This document shows positions 1 to 8,350 of a stretch of 64,000 nucleotides of DNA, piece by piece. Origin of the DNA: Roseomonas sp. (GTDB taxonomy: Bacteria > Pseudomonadota > Alphaproteobacteria > Acetobacterales > Acetobacteraceae); the NCBI GenBank assembly GCA_020249925.1, contig JADCER010000009.1:62001-126000 (forward strand), given 5' to 3'. Under the pieces are notes generated by a model, which searched no databases, had not been told where the DNA came from, and saw nothing but the letters and a program-made list of their open reading frames with translations. The stretch's first letter is position 1. The number at the start of each line of letters is the position of its first letter. Position numbers and translations under genes: made by a program.

Positions 1-149
1 CCGGTGCGGTTCAAATCCTCTCGATCCTTCATCCAATGCCCCCATGGGCCGCGCGGGGGCGGCCTGCGGGGGCAAGCTAACGCCCGCCGAGGATCAGGCA
101 AGCGCCGGGGGCCTTCCCCTGGAGCCCGTGACGGTCCACATGAGGGGGC

Positions 150-788
150 ATGTTCCGCCGCGCCTTGCTTGCCGCCCCGCTTTTGCTGCCGCTTCCCGCC
201 CTGGCCCAGAACCAGGCTGCGGCGCTTTCCGAGCGTGATCGGCGCGATATCGCCGCCGTTGAGGCGTATTTGAACCGGCTGACCACGCTCCGCGCGCGGT
301 TTCTGCAAATTGCGCAGAATGGAGCGTCCGCGCAGGGCTGGGCCTATATCTCTCGCCCCGGGCGGATGCGGTTTGATTATGACCCGCCCGAGCCGCTGCT
401 GCTGGTGGCGGATGGCAACCAATTCCTGCTCTATGACCGGGAATTGAAGGCGCCCACCACCCTGCCCACCAGCGCCACGCCGCTTGGGATGCTGCTCCGC
501 CCCGAAATCCGGCTTTCGGGCGATGTCACCATCAGCCGCATCCAGCGCGATGGCGGGTTTCTGCGCATTACCCTGTTCCGCACCAATGACCCGCGCGAGG
601 GGACGCTGACCCTGGTGTTCCAGCCGGAACCGCTGGAATTGCGCCAATGGGCGGTTGTGGATGCCCAGGGGCGCGAGACCCGGGTGACGCTGACGCAGGT
701 TGAAACCGGGATGCCGCTAAATGCGCGCATGTTCCAGTTCAACCATCCGCAGTTTTTTGAACCGGGCGGGGCTGGGGGAAGGCCGTAA
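150..788 (+). CDS. lolA: LolA-like outer-membrane lipoprotein carrier protein
   Basis: This is a periplasmic LolA/LolB-fold carrier of 212 aa that would shuttle outer-membrane lipoproteins from LolCDE to the outer membrane. Residues 1-20 are a clear signal peptide ending ALA-Q. The mature part carries the LolA-family segments (ARFLQ near residue 50, then GWAYISRPGRMRFDYDPPEP), where a tight run of beta-strands starts. The length fits the family (about 200 aa). The start is the ATG after a purine-rich GAGGGGGC. No LolCDE gene lies nearby, and secB follows about 90 bases downstream on the same strand, so the two may share a transcript. Identification rests on fold-level motifs, so a general LolA-domain protein is possible, but no better alternative is seen. 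Confidence 0.9.
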   Translation: MFRRALLAAPLLLPLPALAQNQAAALSERDRRDIAAVEAYLNRLTTLRARFLQIAQNGASAQGWAYISRPGRMRFDYDPPEPLLLVADGNQFLLYDRELKAPTTLPTSATPLGMLLRPEIRLSGDVTISRIQRDGGFLRITLFRTNDPREGTLTLVFQPEPLELRQWAVVDAQGRETRVTLTQVETGMPLNARMFQFNHPQFFEPGGAGGRP

Positions 789-875
789 TCGCCTCGTTTG
801 CCGCCCCGCCCCCCGCGTGCTACCGCCCGGCGCAATCAGGCGGCTTTGCCCGCCCCCGCTTCGAAAGGCTTTGTC

Positions 876-1388
876 ATGTCCGAACAAACCGCCGCCCCTC
901 GGCCCGCCAATGGCCCCGGGCAAATGGCGCCCAGCCCCATTACGCTCAATCTGCAATACACCAAGGACCTATCCTTCGAAGTGCCGGGCGCGCCGCAGAT
1001 TTTCATCAACCTGCGCGAAGCGCCCAAGGTTGACATTGCCCTTGATGTCCAGGCCCGCCGCCTGCAGGAAGGCCAGGAGAATTTTGAGGTTACGCTGCAA
1101 ATCCGCTGCGAAGCCAAGATCGGCACCGAAACCCCGGCTTTCATTGCGGAGCTGGTCTATTGCGGCATTTTCACCCTGAACGGCATCGCGCCCGAGATGA
1201 TGGAACCCGTGCTGCTGGTGGAATGCCCGCGCCTGCTCTTCCCCTTCGCGCGCAATATCCTGGCCGAGGTCACCCGCGATGGCGGCTTCCCGCCCGTGAT
1301 GTTGGCGCCGATTGATTTCGTCGCACTTTGGCAGAATCGCCGCGCGCAGCAGCAGGTCGCCGCCGCCCCTGCCCAAGGAAATGCCTGA
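876..1388 (+). CDS. secB: Protein-export chaperone SecB
   Basis: SecB is the cytosolic tetrameric chaperone that keeps precursors unfolded and delivers them to SecA. The 170-aa product has the typical SecB core (QYTKDLSFEVPGAP, EVTLQIRCEAKIG, ECPRLLFPFARNILAEVTRDGGFPP). The tracked ORF begins at 798, but the preceding residues are unlike SecB. The ATG at 876 has an AAGG ribosome binding site nine bases upstream and gives the usual length, so it was chosen. The C-terminal tail is Ala/Gln-rich, which is normal variation. A hairpin follows about 12 bases after the stop, before hemH. Confidence 0.96.
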   Translation: MSEQTAAPRPANGPGQMAPSPITLNLQYTKDLSFEVPGAPQIFINLREAPKVDIALDVQARRLQEGQENFEVTLQIRCEAKIGTETPAFIAELVYCGIFTLNGIAPEMMEPVLLVECPRLLFPFARNILAEVTRDGGFPPVMLAPIDFVALWQNRRAQQQVAAAPAQGNA

Positions 1389-1399
1389 ATCTGCCGCTT

Positions 1400-1419
1400 G
1401 GGGGCGAAAAAACGCTCCC
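1400..1419 (+). terminator. Possible terminator hairpin after secB
   Basis: GGGGGCG and CGCTCCC can pair as a 7-bp stem with one G-T wobble around an AAAAAA loop, 12 bases past the secB stop. The following bases (TTGGGCGCTTTG) contain only short T runs, so intrinsic termination would be weak. Confidence 0.3.
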
Positions 1420-1459
1420 TTGGGCGCTTTGAACCCTTGACCCCCGGCCCGCGCATGTC

Positions 1460-2590
1460 ATGTGCGGGCGCATGGATCAGATGATGCCCGCACCGCAGCG
1501 CCGCCAGCGCCTGGCCATTGTGCTGTTCAACCTCGGCGGACCCGATGCGCCGGAGAGCGTGCGGCCATTCCTGGTGAACCTGTTCACCGACCCGGCCATT
1601 CTGCGCGTGCCTGGCTTTATCCGCCCCTGGCTTGGCCGGCTGATCGCCTGGCGCCGCACCAAGCCGGCGCAGGAAAACTATGCCGTGCTGGGCGGGCGTT
1701 CGCCGCTTTTGGAACTGACGGAAGAACAGGCGCGCAGCCTGGAAGTGGCCCTGGCTGATGAAGCCGGGACCGAGACGCGCTGCTTTGTTGCCATGCGCTA
1801 TTGGCACCCGATGAGCGATGAATGCGCCCGCGCCGTGAAGGATTGGGCGCCGGATCGCATTTTGCTGGTGCCGCTCTATCCGCAATTTTCCACCACCACC
1901 ACGGGTTCAAGCCTGGTGGCCTGGCAGGATGCCACGCGCAAGATTGGGCTGGATGTGCCGACCACGGCGCTGTGTTGCTGGCATTCGGATCAGGGCTTTG
2001 CGGCGGCCACCGCGCGGCTGGTGCGTGAAGCCTATGCCAAGGCGCGCGCGGAATTGCCGGCTGAAGTGCCGCTCCGCGTATTGTTTTCCGCCCATGGCCT
2101 GCCGGAATCGATTGTGAAGGCGGGCGATCCCTATCAATGGCAGGTGGAACAGACAGTCGCTGCCGTGGTCGCTGAATTGGCGATGCCGGAGCTTGATCAC
2201 ATTGTCTGCTATCAATCGCGCGTCACACCTCAGGTCTGGATCGGGCCTTCCACGGAAGGCGAGATTGAACGCGCGGCGGAAGAAAAGGTGGCGATCCTGA
2301 TCTGCCCCATCGCCTTTGTGTCGGAGCATTCCGAAACCCTGGTGGAATTGGATGTGGAATATCGGGAAGAGGCTGAGCATCTTGGCATTCCCGGCTATTT
2401 CCGCGTGCCGGCGCAGAATAGTGATCCGGCCTTTATCGCATCCCTCGCGCATCTGGTGCGCGGTGCCTTGCAATCCGGGCGCAGCCTGTGTTCCTTTGCC
2501 GGCGGGCGGCAATGCCCGAAGCAGCATCGCGATTGCCCGCATGAAAAGCTGCGCGTGGAAAACCTGACACGCGCCAAAGCCGAGGCATGA
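1460..2590 (+). CDS. hemH: Ferrochelatase (protoporphyrin ferro-lyase)
   Basis: Ferrochelatase inserts Fe2+ into protoporphyrin IX, the last step of protoheme synthesis, at the inner face of the membrane. The 376-aa product starts with the family hallmark (LFNLGGPDAPESVRPFLVNLF) and has the SAHGLPES segment with the active-site His and the EHSETLVELDVEY segment with the acidic metal/proton path. The first ATG (1460) was used; an ATG at 1472 is also possible. The C-terminus is unusual, holding three cysteines in a short tail (C-X7-C-X6-C). Some bacterial ferrochelatases bind a [2Fe-2S] cluster, so this tail may be a ligand set. The gene overlaps the following HAD phosphatase gene by 4 bases (ATGA). 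Confidence 0.95.
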   Translation: MCGRMDQMMPAPQRRQRLAIVLFNLGGPDAPESVRPFLVNLFTDPAILRVPGFIRPWLGRLIAWRRTKPAQENYAVLGGRSPLLELTEEQARSLEVALADEAGTETRCFVAMRYWHPMSDECARAVKDWAPDRILLVPLYPQFSTTTTGSSLVAWQDATRKIGLDVPTTALCCWHSDQGFAAATARLVREAYAKARAELPAEVPLRVLFSAHGLPESIVKAGDPYQWQVEQTVAAVVAELAMPELDHIVCYQSRVTPQVWIGPSTEGEIERAAEEKVAILICPIAFVSEHSETLVELDVEYREEAEHLGIPGYFRVPAQNSDPAFIASLAHLVRGALQSGRSLCSFAGGRQCPKQHRDCPHEKLRVENLTRAKAEA

Positions 2591-3237
2591 AGCGCCCCGC
2601 CGCCATCCTGTTTGATTGCGATGGTGTACTCGCCGACACCGAATGGGTAGTGAATAAGATTGTGGCGGAGGAAATGACCTGGCGCGGCTGGCCCATGACA
2701 GCGGCCGAAGCGCGGGAGACATTTTTGGGGCTCGCGCTGCCCGATATGCTGCCGCGTATTGAAGCGCGCGTTGGGCTGCTGCCGCCCGATTGGGCGCAGG
2801 AAATCTCGACCCTGATCGCGCGGCGCATGGCGGAAGAAACGCTGGCCATTCCTGGCGCGATAGACGCGGTGCGTGCCTTTGCTGCGGCGGGTGTGCCGGT
2901 GGCGGTGGCTTCGAATTCCTCGCGGTTTGAATTGGCGGCGAAGATGCGGAGCCTAGGCTTGGCGCAGATTTTCGCCGGGCGGGTGTTTTCCTTTGAGGAT
3001 GTGCCGCGCCCGAAACCCTGGCCGGATATCTATCTGGCGGCGGCGGCGGCTTGCGGTGCGGCGCCTGAGGATTGCGTGGTGATTGAAGACAGCGTGCCCG
3101 GCGTGCGCGCGGGCCGTGCGGCGGGATGCCGCGTGCTGGGTTTTTGCCATGAAAGCCCGGCTGCGGTGCTGGCGGCGCATGGGGCGGAGCCATTTGCGGA
3201 TATGGCGGCGCTGCCGGGGTTGTTGTTGGGGGGATGA
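2587..3237 (+). CDS. HAD-superfamily (subfamily IA) phosphatase
   Basis: This is a 216-aa haloacid-dehalogenase-like hydrolase of the beta-phosphoglucomutase/phosphoglycolate-phosphatase type. Motif I is FDCDGVLADT (nucleophile D10, acid D12), motif II is the VASNSS segment, motif III is the Lys in RPKPWPD, and motif IV is VVIEDSVPG. The helical cap lies between motifs I and II (residues about 18-85). The start codon overlaps the hemH stop (ATGA), so translation is probably coupled. Substrate cannot be read from sequence; small sugar phosphates or phosphoglycolate are the usual ones. A link to heme synthesis is suggested only by position. Confidence 0.88.
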   Translation: MKRPAAILFDCDGVLADTEWVVNKIVAEEMTWRGWPMTAAEARETFLGLALPDMLPRIEARVGLLPPDWAQEISTLIARRMAEETLAIPGAIDAVRAFAAAGVPVAVASNSSRFELAAKMRSLGLAQIFAGRVFSFEDVPRPKPWPDIYLAAAAACGAAPEDCVVIEDSVPGVRAGRAAGCRVLGFCHESPAAVLAAHGAEPFADMAALPGLLLGG

Positions 3238-3301
3238 GCGGTGATTCCCCGGCTGCGGAATACGCGATAAACTTGTCCGATAAGTTTGAAGAGGAAGGCC
3301 C

Positions 3302-3850
3302 ATGACCCTGGCGCAATGGTTCAGCTTCAATGGCCGCATCAGCCGCAAGACCTGGTGGATTTTCTATTTCCTCATCCCGATCGGCATCAACATCGCCGCC
3401 ACCGCGATCGAGGCGCAATTCCTGGGCTTCGGGGATGCCGTGCCGGACCATGCGGGCATGGGCAGTATGGGCATGGGGCCCATTGGCATCATCGCCGCTG
3501 TGGGCGGGCTTTGGGTGACCCTGGCCGGACAGGCGAAGCGTTGGCATGACCGGGACAAATCCGCCTGGTGGGTCTTGGTCTATTTCATCCCCCTGATCGG
3601 CTGGCTTTGGTCCTTCATCGTCGCGGGCTTTCTGCGCGGCACGCCTGGCTATAATCGCTTCGGCCCTGACCCGCTGGCGCCGGAGCTTCCTCCCGGAGGC
3701 TATGGCGGTGGCTATCAGCCGCCCTATCCACCGCAGGCGCCGGGGGGATGGCAGCCGCAAGGCCCCCCGCCGCCGCCTTCTGGGGGTTGGGGCGCACCGC
3801 CTCCGCCGCCTCAGGGCGGCGGCAGCGTGCCGCCCATCCGCCGGGGCTGA
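3302..3850 (+). CDS. DUF805 inner-membrane protein with Gly/Pro-rich tail
   Basis: This 182-aa membrane protein of the DUF805 family (function unknown) has the family start W-F-S-F-NGRISRKTWW and the signature RWHDRDKSAWW between transmembrane segments. Three or four hydrophobic helices lie in residues 18-115. The last 55 residues are almost only Gly, Pro, Gln and Tyr, with runs such as PPPPP and YGGGY, ending in a basic PPIRRG. This disordered cytoplasmic tail goes beyond the usual DUF805 length of about 120 aa. A GAGGAAGG ribosome binding site precedes the ATG. An imperfect operator-like repeat (AAACTT-N7-AAGTTT) lies 15-33 bases upstream. Confidence 0.85.
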   Translation: MTLAQWFSFNGRISRKTWWIFYFLIPIGINIAATAIEAQFLGFGDAVPDHAGMGSMGMGPIGIIAAVGGLWVTLAGQAKRWHDRDKSAWWVLVYFIPLIGWLWSFIVAGFLRGTPGYNRFGPDPLAPELPPGGYGGGYQPPYPPQAPGGWQPQGPPPPPSGGWGAPPPPPQGGGSVPPIRRG

Positions 3851-3899
3851 ACCGCGCAGCGCGATTTCCCTGGCGCGCTTTCCGCGTTAAGGAGTCCGC

Positions 3900-5588
3900 G
3901 TGCCCGATACCTCTCCGCCGCTCGATCGCCTTTCCGAAGCTGAGGCTCAGCCGGAACAGGCAAAGCGCGGCTTCTCCCCGCTGCTCAGGCGCATTCTGCT
4001 GCTGAATGCGCTGCCGCCGGCCTTGCTGGCGGCGTCCCTGCTCTACCTCGACCAATATCAGAACGCGCTTTTGGGCGCGGAGGTTGAGGCCATGCGTACC
4101 CAAGCGCGCATCTATGCCGGCGCCATTGCCGAAGCCGCGGTGCGGCCGGAAGGCGAACGCTATGTGCTGCAATTGGAAGCGGCGCGGCCCTTGCTCAGGC
4201 GCCTGGTGGACCCTTCGCCCAATACCCAGGCGCGGTTATTGGACACGGCCGGCCTGCTGGTCGCCGATAGCCGGATTCGTGATGGTGTAGGCGGCGCCGT
4301 TATTGCCGAACCCTTGCCGCCGCCGGAACCGCGCGGCGCGCTGACCTCCACCGTGGCAGGCATTTACGAAAGGATGGTCGGCATGTTCCCCGCGCTGCTG
4401 CGCGGGCGCGGTGGCCCGGGCATGGTGGTGGATAGCGCGCCCGATGCGCCGGATTTCGATTGGCAGCCCGATCTTGGCCCTGATCGGCGCGAAGAATTGC
4501 GCATGGCGCTGGAAGGCGGCGTCACCCCCTATATCCGCCGCAGCGCCGATGGCCGCCTGCTGGTGAGTGTCGCGGAACCGGCGCGGCGCGGTACGCAGAG
4601 TGTCGGCATTGTGCTGCTGACGCGTGAAGCGCGCGAAGTGGATCGGCGGCTCTTTGAAATCCGCGCTTCCGTGCTGCTGCTTTTTGCGACCGCGCTGATC
4701 CTGACGGTGGCACTTTCGCTTTATCTGTCCCGCACCATCGCCACGCCAATGCTTGACCTGGCGCGCGCCACGCAACGCATCCGCGAAGGTGAAGGCCGCG
4801 CGCAATCCGTGCCGGATGCGCTGCTGAAGCGCAATGATGAGATCGGCGTGTTGGCGCGGGACTTACAAAATTCCGCGCGCGCGCTTTGGTCGCGCATTGA
4901 CGCCAATGAACGCTTCGCCGCCGATGTGGCGCATGAATTGCGCAATCCGCTGACGAGTGTGCGGAGCGCCATTGAAACCCTCCGCCGTGTGGAAGACCCC
5001 GCCAGCCGCAACCGCTTGCTTGCGATCATTGCCGATGATGCGGTGCGCATGGATCGGCTGATTGGCGATATCAGCGATTCATCGCGCGTGGATGCGGAAT
5101 TGTCGCGCACCATTTCAACGCCGGTCGATATCGCGCCGATCCTCTCCGCGCTTGCCGATCTGCACGGCGCAACACGGGCCGAGGATGACCCGGTGGTGCT
5201 GCTGGAAGCGGAAGCGGGGCCGCTGGTGGTGCGCGGTGTGGAAGGGCGCATTGTGCAGGTATTCCGCAACCTTCTGGGTAATGCGCTTTCCTTCAGCCCG
5301 CCGCATGGCACGGTGAAGGTCAGCGCGCGCCATGCCGGCCCGATGATAGAAATTGTGGTGGAAGACCAAGGTCCTGGCATTCCCGAACAGAAGCTTGAGA
5401 GCATTTTTGAGCGTTTCTATTCCGAACGCCCAAGCGGTGAACGCTTCGGCCAGCATTCCGGTCTTGGGCTTTCCATCAGCCGGCAGATTGTGGAGGGCCT
5501 GCGCGGGCGGATTTCAGCCGAGAATATCCGGGACGCGAGCGGTGCCGTCACCGGTGCGCGCTTTACGGTGCTGCTGCCAGCCGGCTGA
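3900..5588 (+). CDS. ChvG/ExoS-like sensor histidine kinase
   Basis: This is a membrane sensor histidine kinase of 562 aa. Domains in order: a cytosolic N-terminus, TM1 (about 32-50), a periplasmic sensor domain of about 200 residues that resembles the Stimulus_sens_1/ChvG type, TM2 (about 256-278), HAMP, HisKA with the phospho-acceptor H345 in VAHELRNPLTS, and HATPase with N-box NLLGNALSFSPP, G1 DQGPGIP and G2 GLGLSISRQ. The start is a GTG with a good AAGGAG ribosome binding site nine bases upstream; no ATG serves the N-terminus. In many alphaproteobacteria chvG sits beside chvI and the hprK/PTS genes and responds to acid and envelope stress. None of those is here, so the partner regulator must be encoded elsewhere. 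Confidence 0.85.
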   Translation: MPDTSPPLDRLSEAEAQPEQAKRGFSPLLRRILLLNALPPALLAASLLYLDQYQNALLGAEVEAMRTQARIYAGAIAEAAVRPEGERYVLQLEAARPLLRRLVDPSPNTQARLLDTAGLLVADSRIRDGVGGAVIAEPLPPPEPRGALTSTVAGIYERMVGMFPALLRGRGGPGMVVDSAPDAPDFDWQPDLGPDRREELRMALEGGVTPYIRRSADGRLLVSVAEPARRGTQSVGIVLLTREAREVDRRLFEIRASVLLLFATALILTVALSLYLSRTIATPMLDLARATQRIREGEGRAQSVPDALLKRNDEIGVLARDLQNSARALWSRIDANERFAADVAHELRNPLTSVRSAIETLRRVEDPASRNRLLAIIADDAVRMDRLIGDISDSSRVDAELSRTISTPVDIAPILSALADLHGATRAEDDPVVLLEAEAGPLVVRGVEGRIVQVFRNLLGNALSFSPPHGTVKVSARHAGPMIEIVVEDQGPGIPEQKLESIFERFYSERPSGERFGQHSGLGLSISRQIVEGLRGRISAENIRDASGAVTGARFTVLLPAG

Positions 5589-5657
5589 TTCCGCTTCCCA
5601 GACCAGGCTTTCATGTTAGGCTTCCCGACAAGAAACCAATAACGGGAGGGTCAAGGC

Positions 5658-6629
5658 ATGATCACGCGCAGAAGCATGATGGCGGCGGGGGCAGTAGCGC
5701 TGGCCGCACCCGCGGTACGGGCGCAGGGGAGCTGGCCGGATAAGCCCTTGCGCTTTGTGATCGGCGGCGCAGCGGGCGGGGTTTCCGATATTTTTCTCCG
5801 CATGATGGAAAACCGGCTGCGCGAAAGGCTCGGCCAGCCCATGATCATCGACCCGCGCCCCGGGGCGGGCGGCATGGTGGGGGCGGAAGTCGCGGCGCGT
5901 GCCGCACCAGACGGCTATACCTATTACGTCAATCACATCGCCTCACACGGGATTGGGCCCACACTGTATCGGCGGCTTTCCTTTGATCCGCTCAGGGATT
6001 TGCCAGGGGTTGCGCGCATTGCCGCCATGCCGAATGTGCTGATCATCAAGGGTGACAGCCCGATCAGATCGGTCGCGGAACTGGTCGCCTTCTGCAAGGC
6101 CAATCCGGCGCGGGCGAATTTTTCCTCGGCCGGGTCGGGCACATCTTCGCATCTTTCCGGGTTGCTGTTTGGCATGCGCATGGGGATTGAGGTGACGCAT
6201 GTGCCGTATCGTGGCACCGCGCCTTCCATGGCGGCGGTGATGAATGGCGAAACGCTATTCGCGATTGATAACGCGCCGGCATCGCGCCAGCAGGTATTGG
6301 GGGGCTTGCTGAAAGCGCTTGGCGTTTCAACTGCTGCGCGTTCCAGCACCATGCCGGAAGTGCCAAGCCTGCAGGAACAGGGCGTGCCGAATTTCGATGT
6401 TGCTTCCTGGTATGGCATTGCAGCGCCCGCCGCCGTGCCGGCCGCCATTCGCGAAAGGCTGGGGGCAGAGGTGGTGGCCGCGCTCAATGATCCCGCCATT
6501 GCGCAGCGCGTGCGCGATTATGGGGCGGAGCCCTGGCCGCTCGGCCCCGCAGAATACGATGCCTTCATGCGCCGAGAGGTTGAAATCTGGGCGCCGGTGG
6601 TGCGCGCTTCCGGGGCGCAGATAGACTAG
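5658..6629 (+). CDS. Bug-family (TctC-like) periplasmic solute-binding protein
   Basis: This 323-aa binding protein belongs to the Bug (Bordetella uptake gene) / tripartite tricarboxylate transporter TctC family and would capture a small carboxylate in the periplasm. The N-terminus looks like a twin-arginine/Sec signal (ITRRSMMAAGAVALAAP...RAQG). The family blocks follow: WPDKPLRFVIGGAAGG, the ENR-like IIDPRPGAGG, the APDGYT block and VPYRGTAPSMAAVMNG. No tctA or tctB membrane genes are present in the window. Such orphan Bug proteins are typical of Burkholderiales and Acetobacteraceae and may feed a shared TctAB or act in sensing. The ligand is unknown. A GGGAGG ribosome binding site precedes the ATG. 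Confidence 0.9.
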   Translation: MITRRSMMAAGAVALAAPAVRAQGSWPDKPLRFVIGGAAGGVSDIFLRMMENRLRERLGQPMIIDPRPGAGGMVGAEVAARAAPDGYTYYVNHIASHGIGPTLYRRLSFDPLRDLPGVARIAAMPNVLIIKGDSPIRSVAELVAFCKANPARANFSSAGSGTSSHLSGLLFGMRMGIEVTHVPYRGTAPSMAAVMNGETLFAIDNAPASRQQVLGGLLKALGVSTAARSSTMPEVPSLQEQGVPNFDVASWYGIAAPAAVPAAIRERLGAEVVAALNDPAIAQRVRDYGAEPWPLGPAEYDAFMRREVEIWAPVVRASGAQID

Positions 6630-6679
6630 CCACACGGCAGTATCGCCAAGCCGCTTTGGGCACGGCATAAGCGGGCGCC

Positions 6680-8350
6680 GTGACCGAAGCGCCCACCCTG
6701 CCGCGACGCATCGCCTTTCTTGCCTTGGCCTTGGCCATCATGGCCGGGCTGTTCTGGCTTGCCTGGGCAACGCTCGCGCCCGGTGGCTGGACACTGCCTG
6801 AAATCCTGATCCTGATCTGTATTGCGGGCACTTTGCCCTGGGCCGCGCTGTCGGCCGGCAATGCGCTGATCGGGCTTGGCCTATTGCTGTTCACGCGCGA
6901 TCCTGTCGCCGCTGTCTTGCCCGCGCTTGCCGCCGCGCGGCCTGGCATCCCGCGAGGCCGCACCGCCATTGCCATCTGCATCCGGCGCGAAGACATGGCG
7001 CTGGTGCTGCCGCCACTGGCGCGTTTGCTGTCGGGCCTTGCGGCCGCCGGTGCGGCGGAGCGGTTTTCGCTCTGGTTCCTGTCGGACACGCCCGAAGGCG
7101 CTGATGCGCTGGCCGAAGAAGCCGCCTGCCGCGCCTTTGCCGCCGCGCAGCCGATTGCGACCCATTACCGGCGCCGCGCGCAAAATACCGGCTTCAAATC
7201 CGGCAATGTGATGGAGTTTCTGGACCAACACGCGGCTGGGCATGAATTCATGCTGTGCCTGGATGCAGATTCGGAAATGACGGCGGATGCCGTGCTGCGC
7301 CTGGTTGCTTGCATGGAAGCGGACCCGAAGCTCGCGATCCTGCAACAGCTTATTCATGGCAGGCCGACCAAGGCAGGATTTCCGCGACTGTTTCAATTCG
7401 GCATGCGCCACGGCATGCGCGCCTGGGCCATGGGACAAGCCTGGTGGCAGGGGGATGAGGGGCCCTATTGGGGGCATAACGCTGTCATCCGCATCGCGCC
7501 CTTTCGCACCCATGCGCGGCTGGAAACCCTGCCCGATGGGTCGCATATTCTCTCGCATGATCAGGTGGAGGCAACGCGCTTGCACGCCGCCGGCTGGAAG
7601 GTGCGCGTGCTGCCCGATGATGCCGGCAGCAGCGAAGGCAATCCGCCAAGCTATAGTGATTTCATCACGCGTGATCTGCGTTGGGCTGCGGGCAATATGC
7701 AGTATCTGGCGCTGCTGCGCCTGCCGGGCCTGACCCCGATGGCGCGCTGGCAATTGATCCAGGCAATTCTGTTGTTTTTGAGCGCGCCGTTTTATGTCGC
7801 GATCCTCTTGCTCGCGGCGTGGAATGGCCTTGGCGGTGGGGGTGATACCACGCCGATTGGCGCCTTGCTCGCGCTGCTCATCGCAGGTTGGTGCTGCCAT
7901 TATGCCGCAAAGCTTGCTGGTTACGCCGAGGTTCTGCTGAAGCCCGATCTTGCCGCACGCTATGGCGGGCGTGCGCAATTCCTGCGCGGCGCTTTGACGG
8001 AAATGGTCTTCACCGCCTTCATGGAACCGGCGCGGTTGATGAGCCAATGCCTGTTTCTGCTCGCGATGCCCTTCGGTATGCGCATGGGCTGGGCGCCGCA
8101 AAATCGCAGCGAACGCGGCATTGGGTTTGCGGATGCGCTCAAGCAATTCTGGGCGCCGACGCTTGCAGGCTTGGTGCTGACCTTCGTTTTTGCGGCGGTA
8201 TCCTTCACCGCGCTGCTCATCGCCGCACCCGTCCTGATCAGCCTGCTTGGCGTTATTCCCTTTGCCATGCTGACCGCCGATGCGCGGTTTTCTGCCTGGC
8301 TGGTCAGGCAGCGCATTTGCGCGCTGCCCGAGGAATTACACGCCAATTAA
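6680..8350 (+). CDS. opgH: Glucans biosynthesis glucosyltransferase H (OpgH/MdoH-like)
   Basis: This polytopic inner-membrane family-2 glycosyltransferase of 556 aa makes the linear beta-1,2-glucan backbone of osmoregulated periplasmic glucans from UDP-glucose. Two TM helices lead (about 12-30 and 38-60). The catalytic domain follows with KSGNVMEFLD, the metal-binding LDADSEM, LSHDQVEATRLHAAGW and the processivity motif RDLRW. About five more TM helices follow. E. coli OpgH is about 850 aa; this short form lacks the long N-terminal cytosolic extension. OpgG, the usual partner, is not in the window. The start is a GTG at 6680. The stop codon overlaps the convergent universal-stress gene stop inside the sequence TTAA. 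Confidence 0.88.
   Translation: MTEAPTLPRRIAFLALALAIMAGLFWLAWATLAPGGWTLPEILILICIAGTLPWAALSAGNALIGLGLLLFTRDPVAAVLPALAAARPGIPRGRTAIAICIRREDMALVLPPLARLLSGLAAAGAAERFSLWFLSDTPEGADALAEEAACRAFAAAQPIATHYRRRAQNTGFKSGNVMEFLDQHAAGHEFMLCLDADSEMTADAVLRLVACMEADPKLAILQQLIHGRPTKAGFPRLFQFGMRHGMRAWAMGQAWWQGDEGPYWGHNAVIRIAPFRTHARLETLPDGSHILSHDQVEATRLHAAGWKVRVLPDDAGSSEGNPPSYSDFITRDLRWAAGNMQYLALLRLPGLTPMARWQLIQAILLFLSAPFYVAILLLAAWNGLGGGGDTTPIGALLALLIAGWCCHYAAKLAGYAEVLLKPDLAARYGGRAQFLRGALTEMVFTAFMEPARLMSQCLFLLAMPFGMRMGWAPQNRSERGIGFADALKQFWAPTLAGLVLTFVFAAVSFTALLIAAPVLISLLGVIPFAMLTADARFSAWLVRQRICALPEELHAN

Noticed and set aside
5-35. tRNA 3' end (GGTTCAAATCC-like T loop near the left edge)
   Set aside because: The loop TTCAAAT is flanked by stems with two mismatches in five and no NCCA end at the right distance. 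A tRNA cannot be supported with the 5' part missing.
1907-3760. 617-aa minus-strand ORF
   Set aside because: It runs antisense to hemH, the HAD gene and the DUF805 gene, is Pro/Arg-rich and has no domain.
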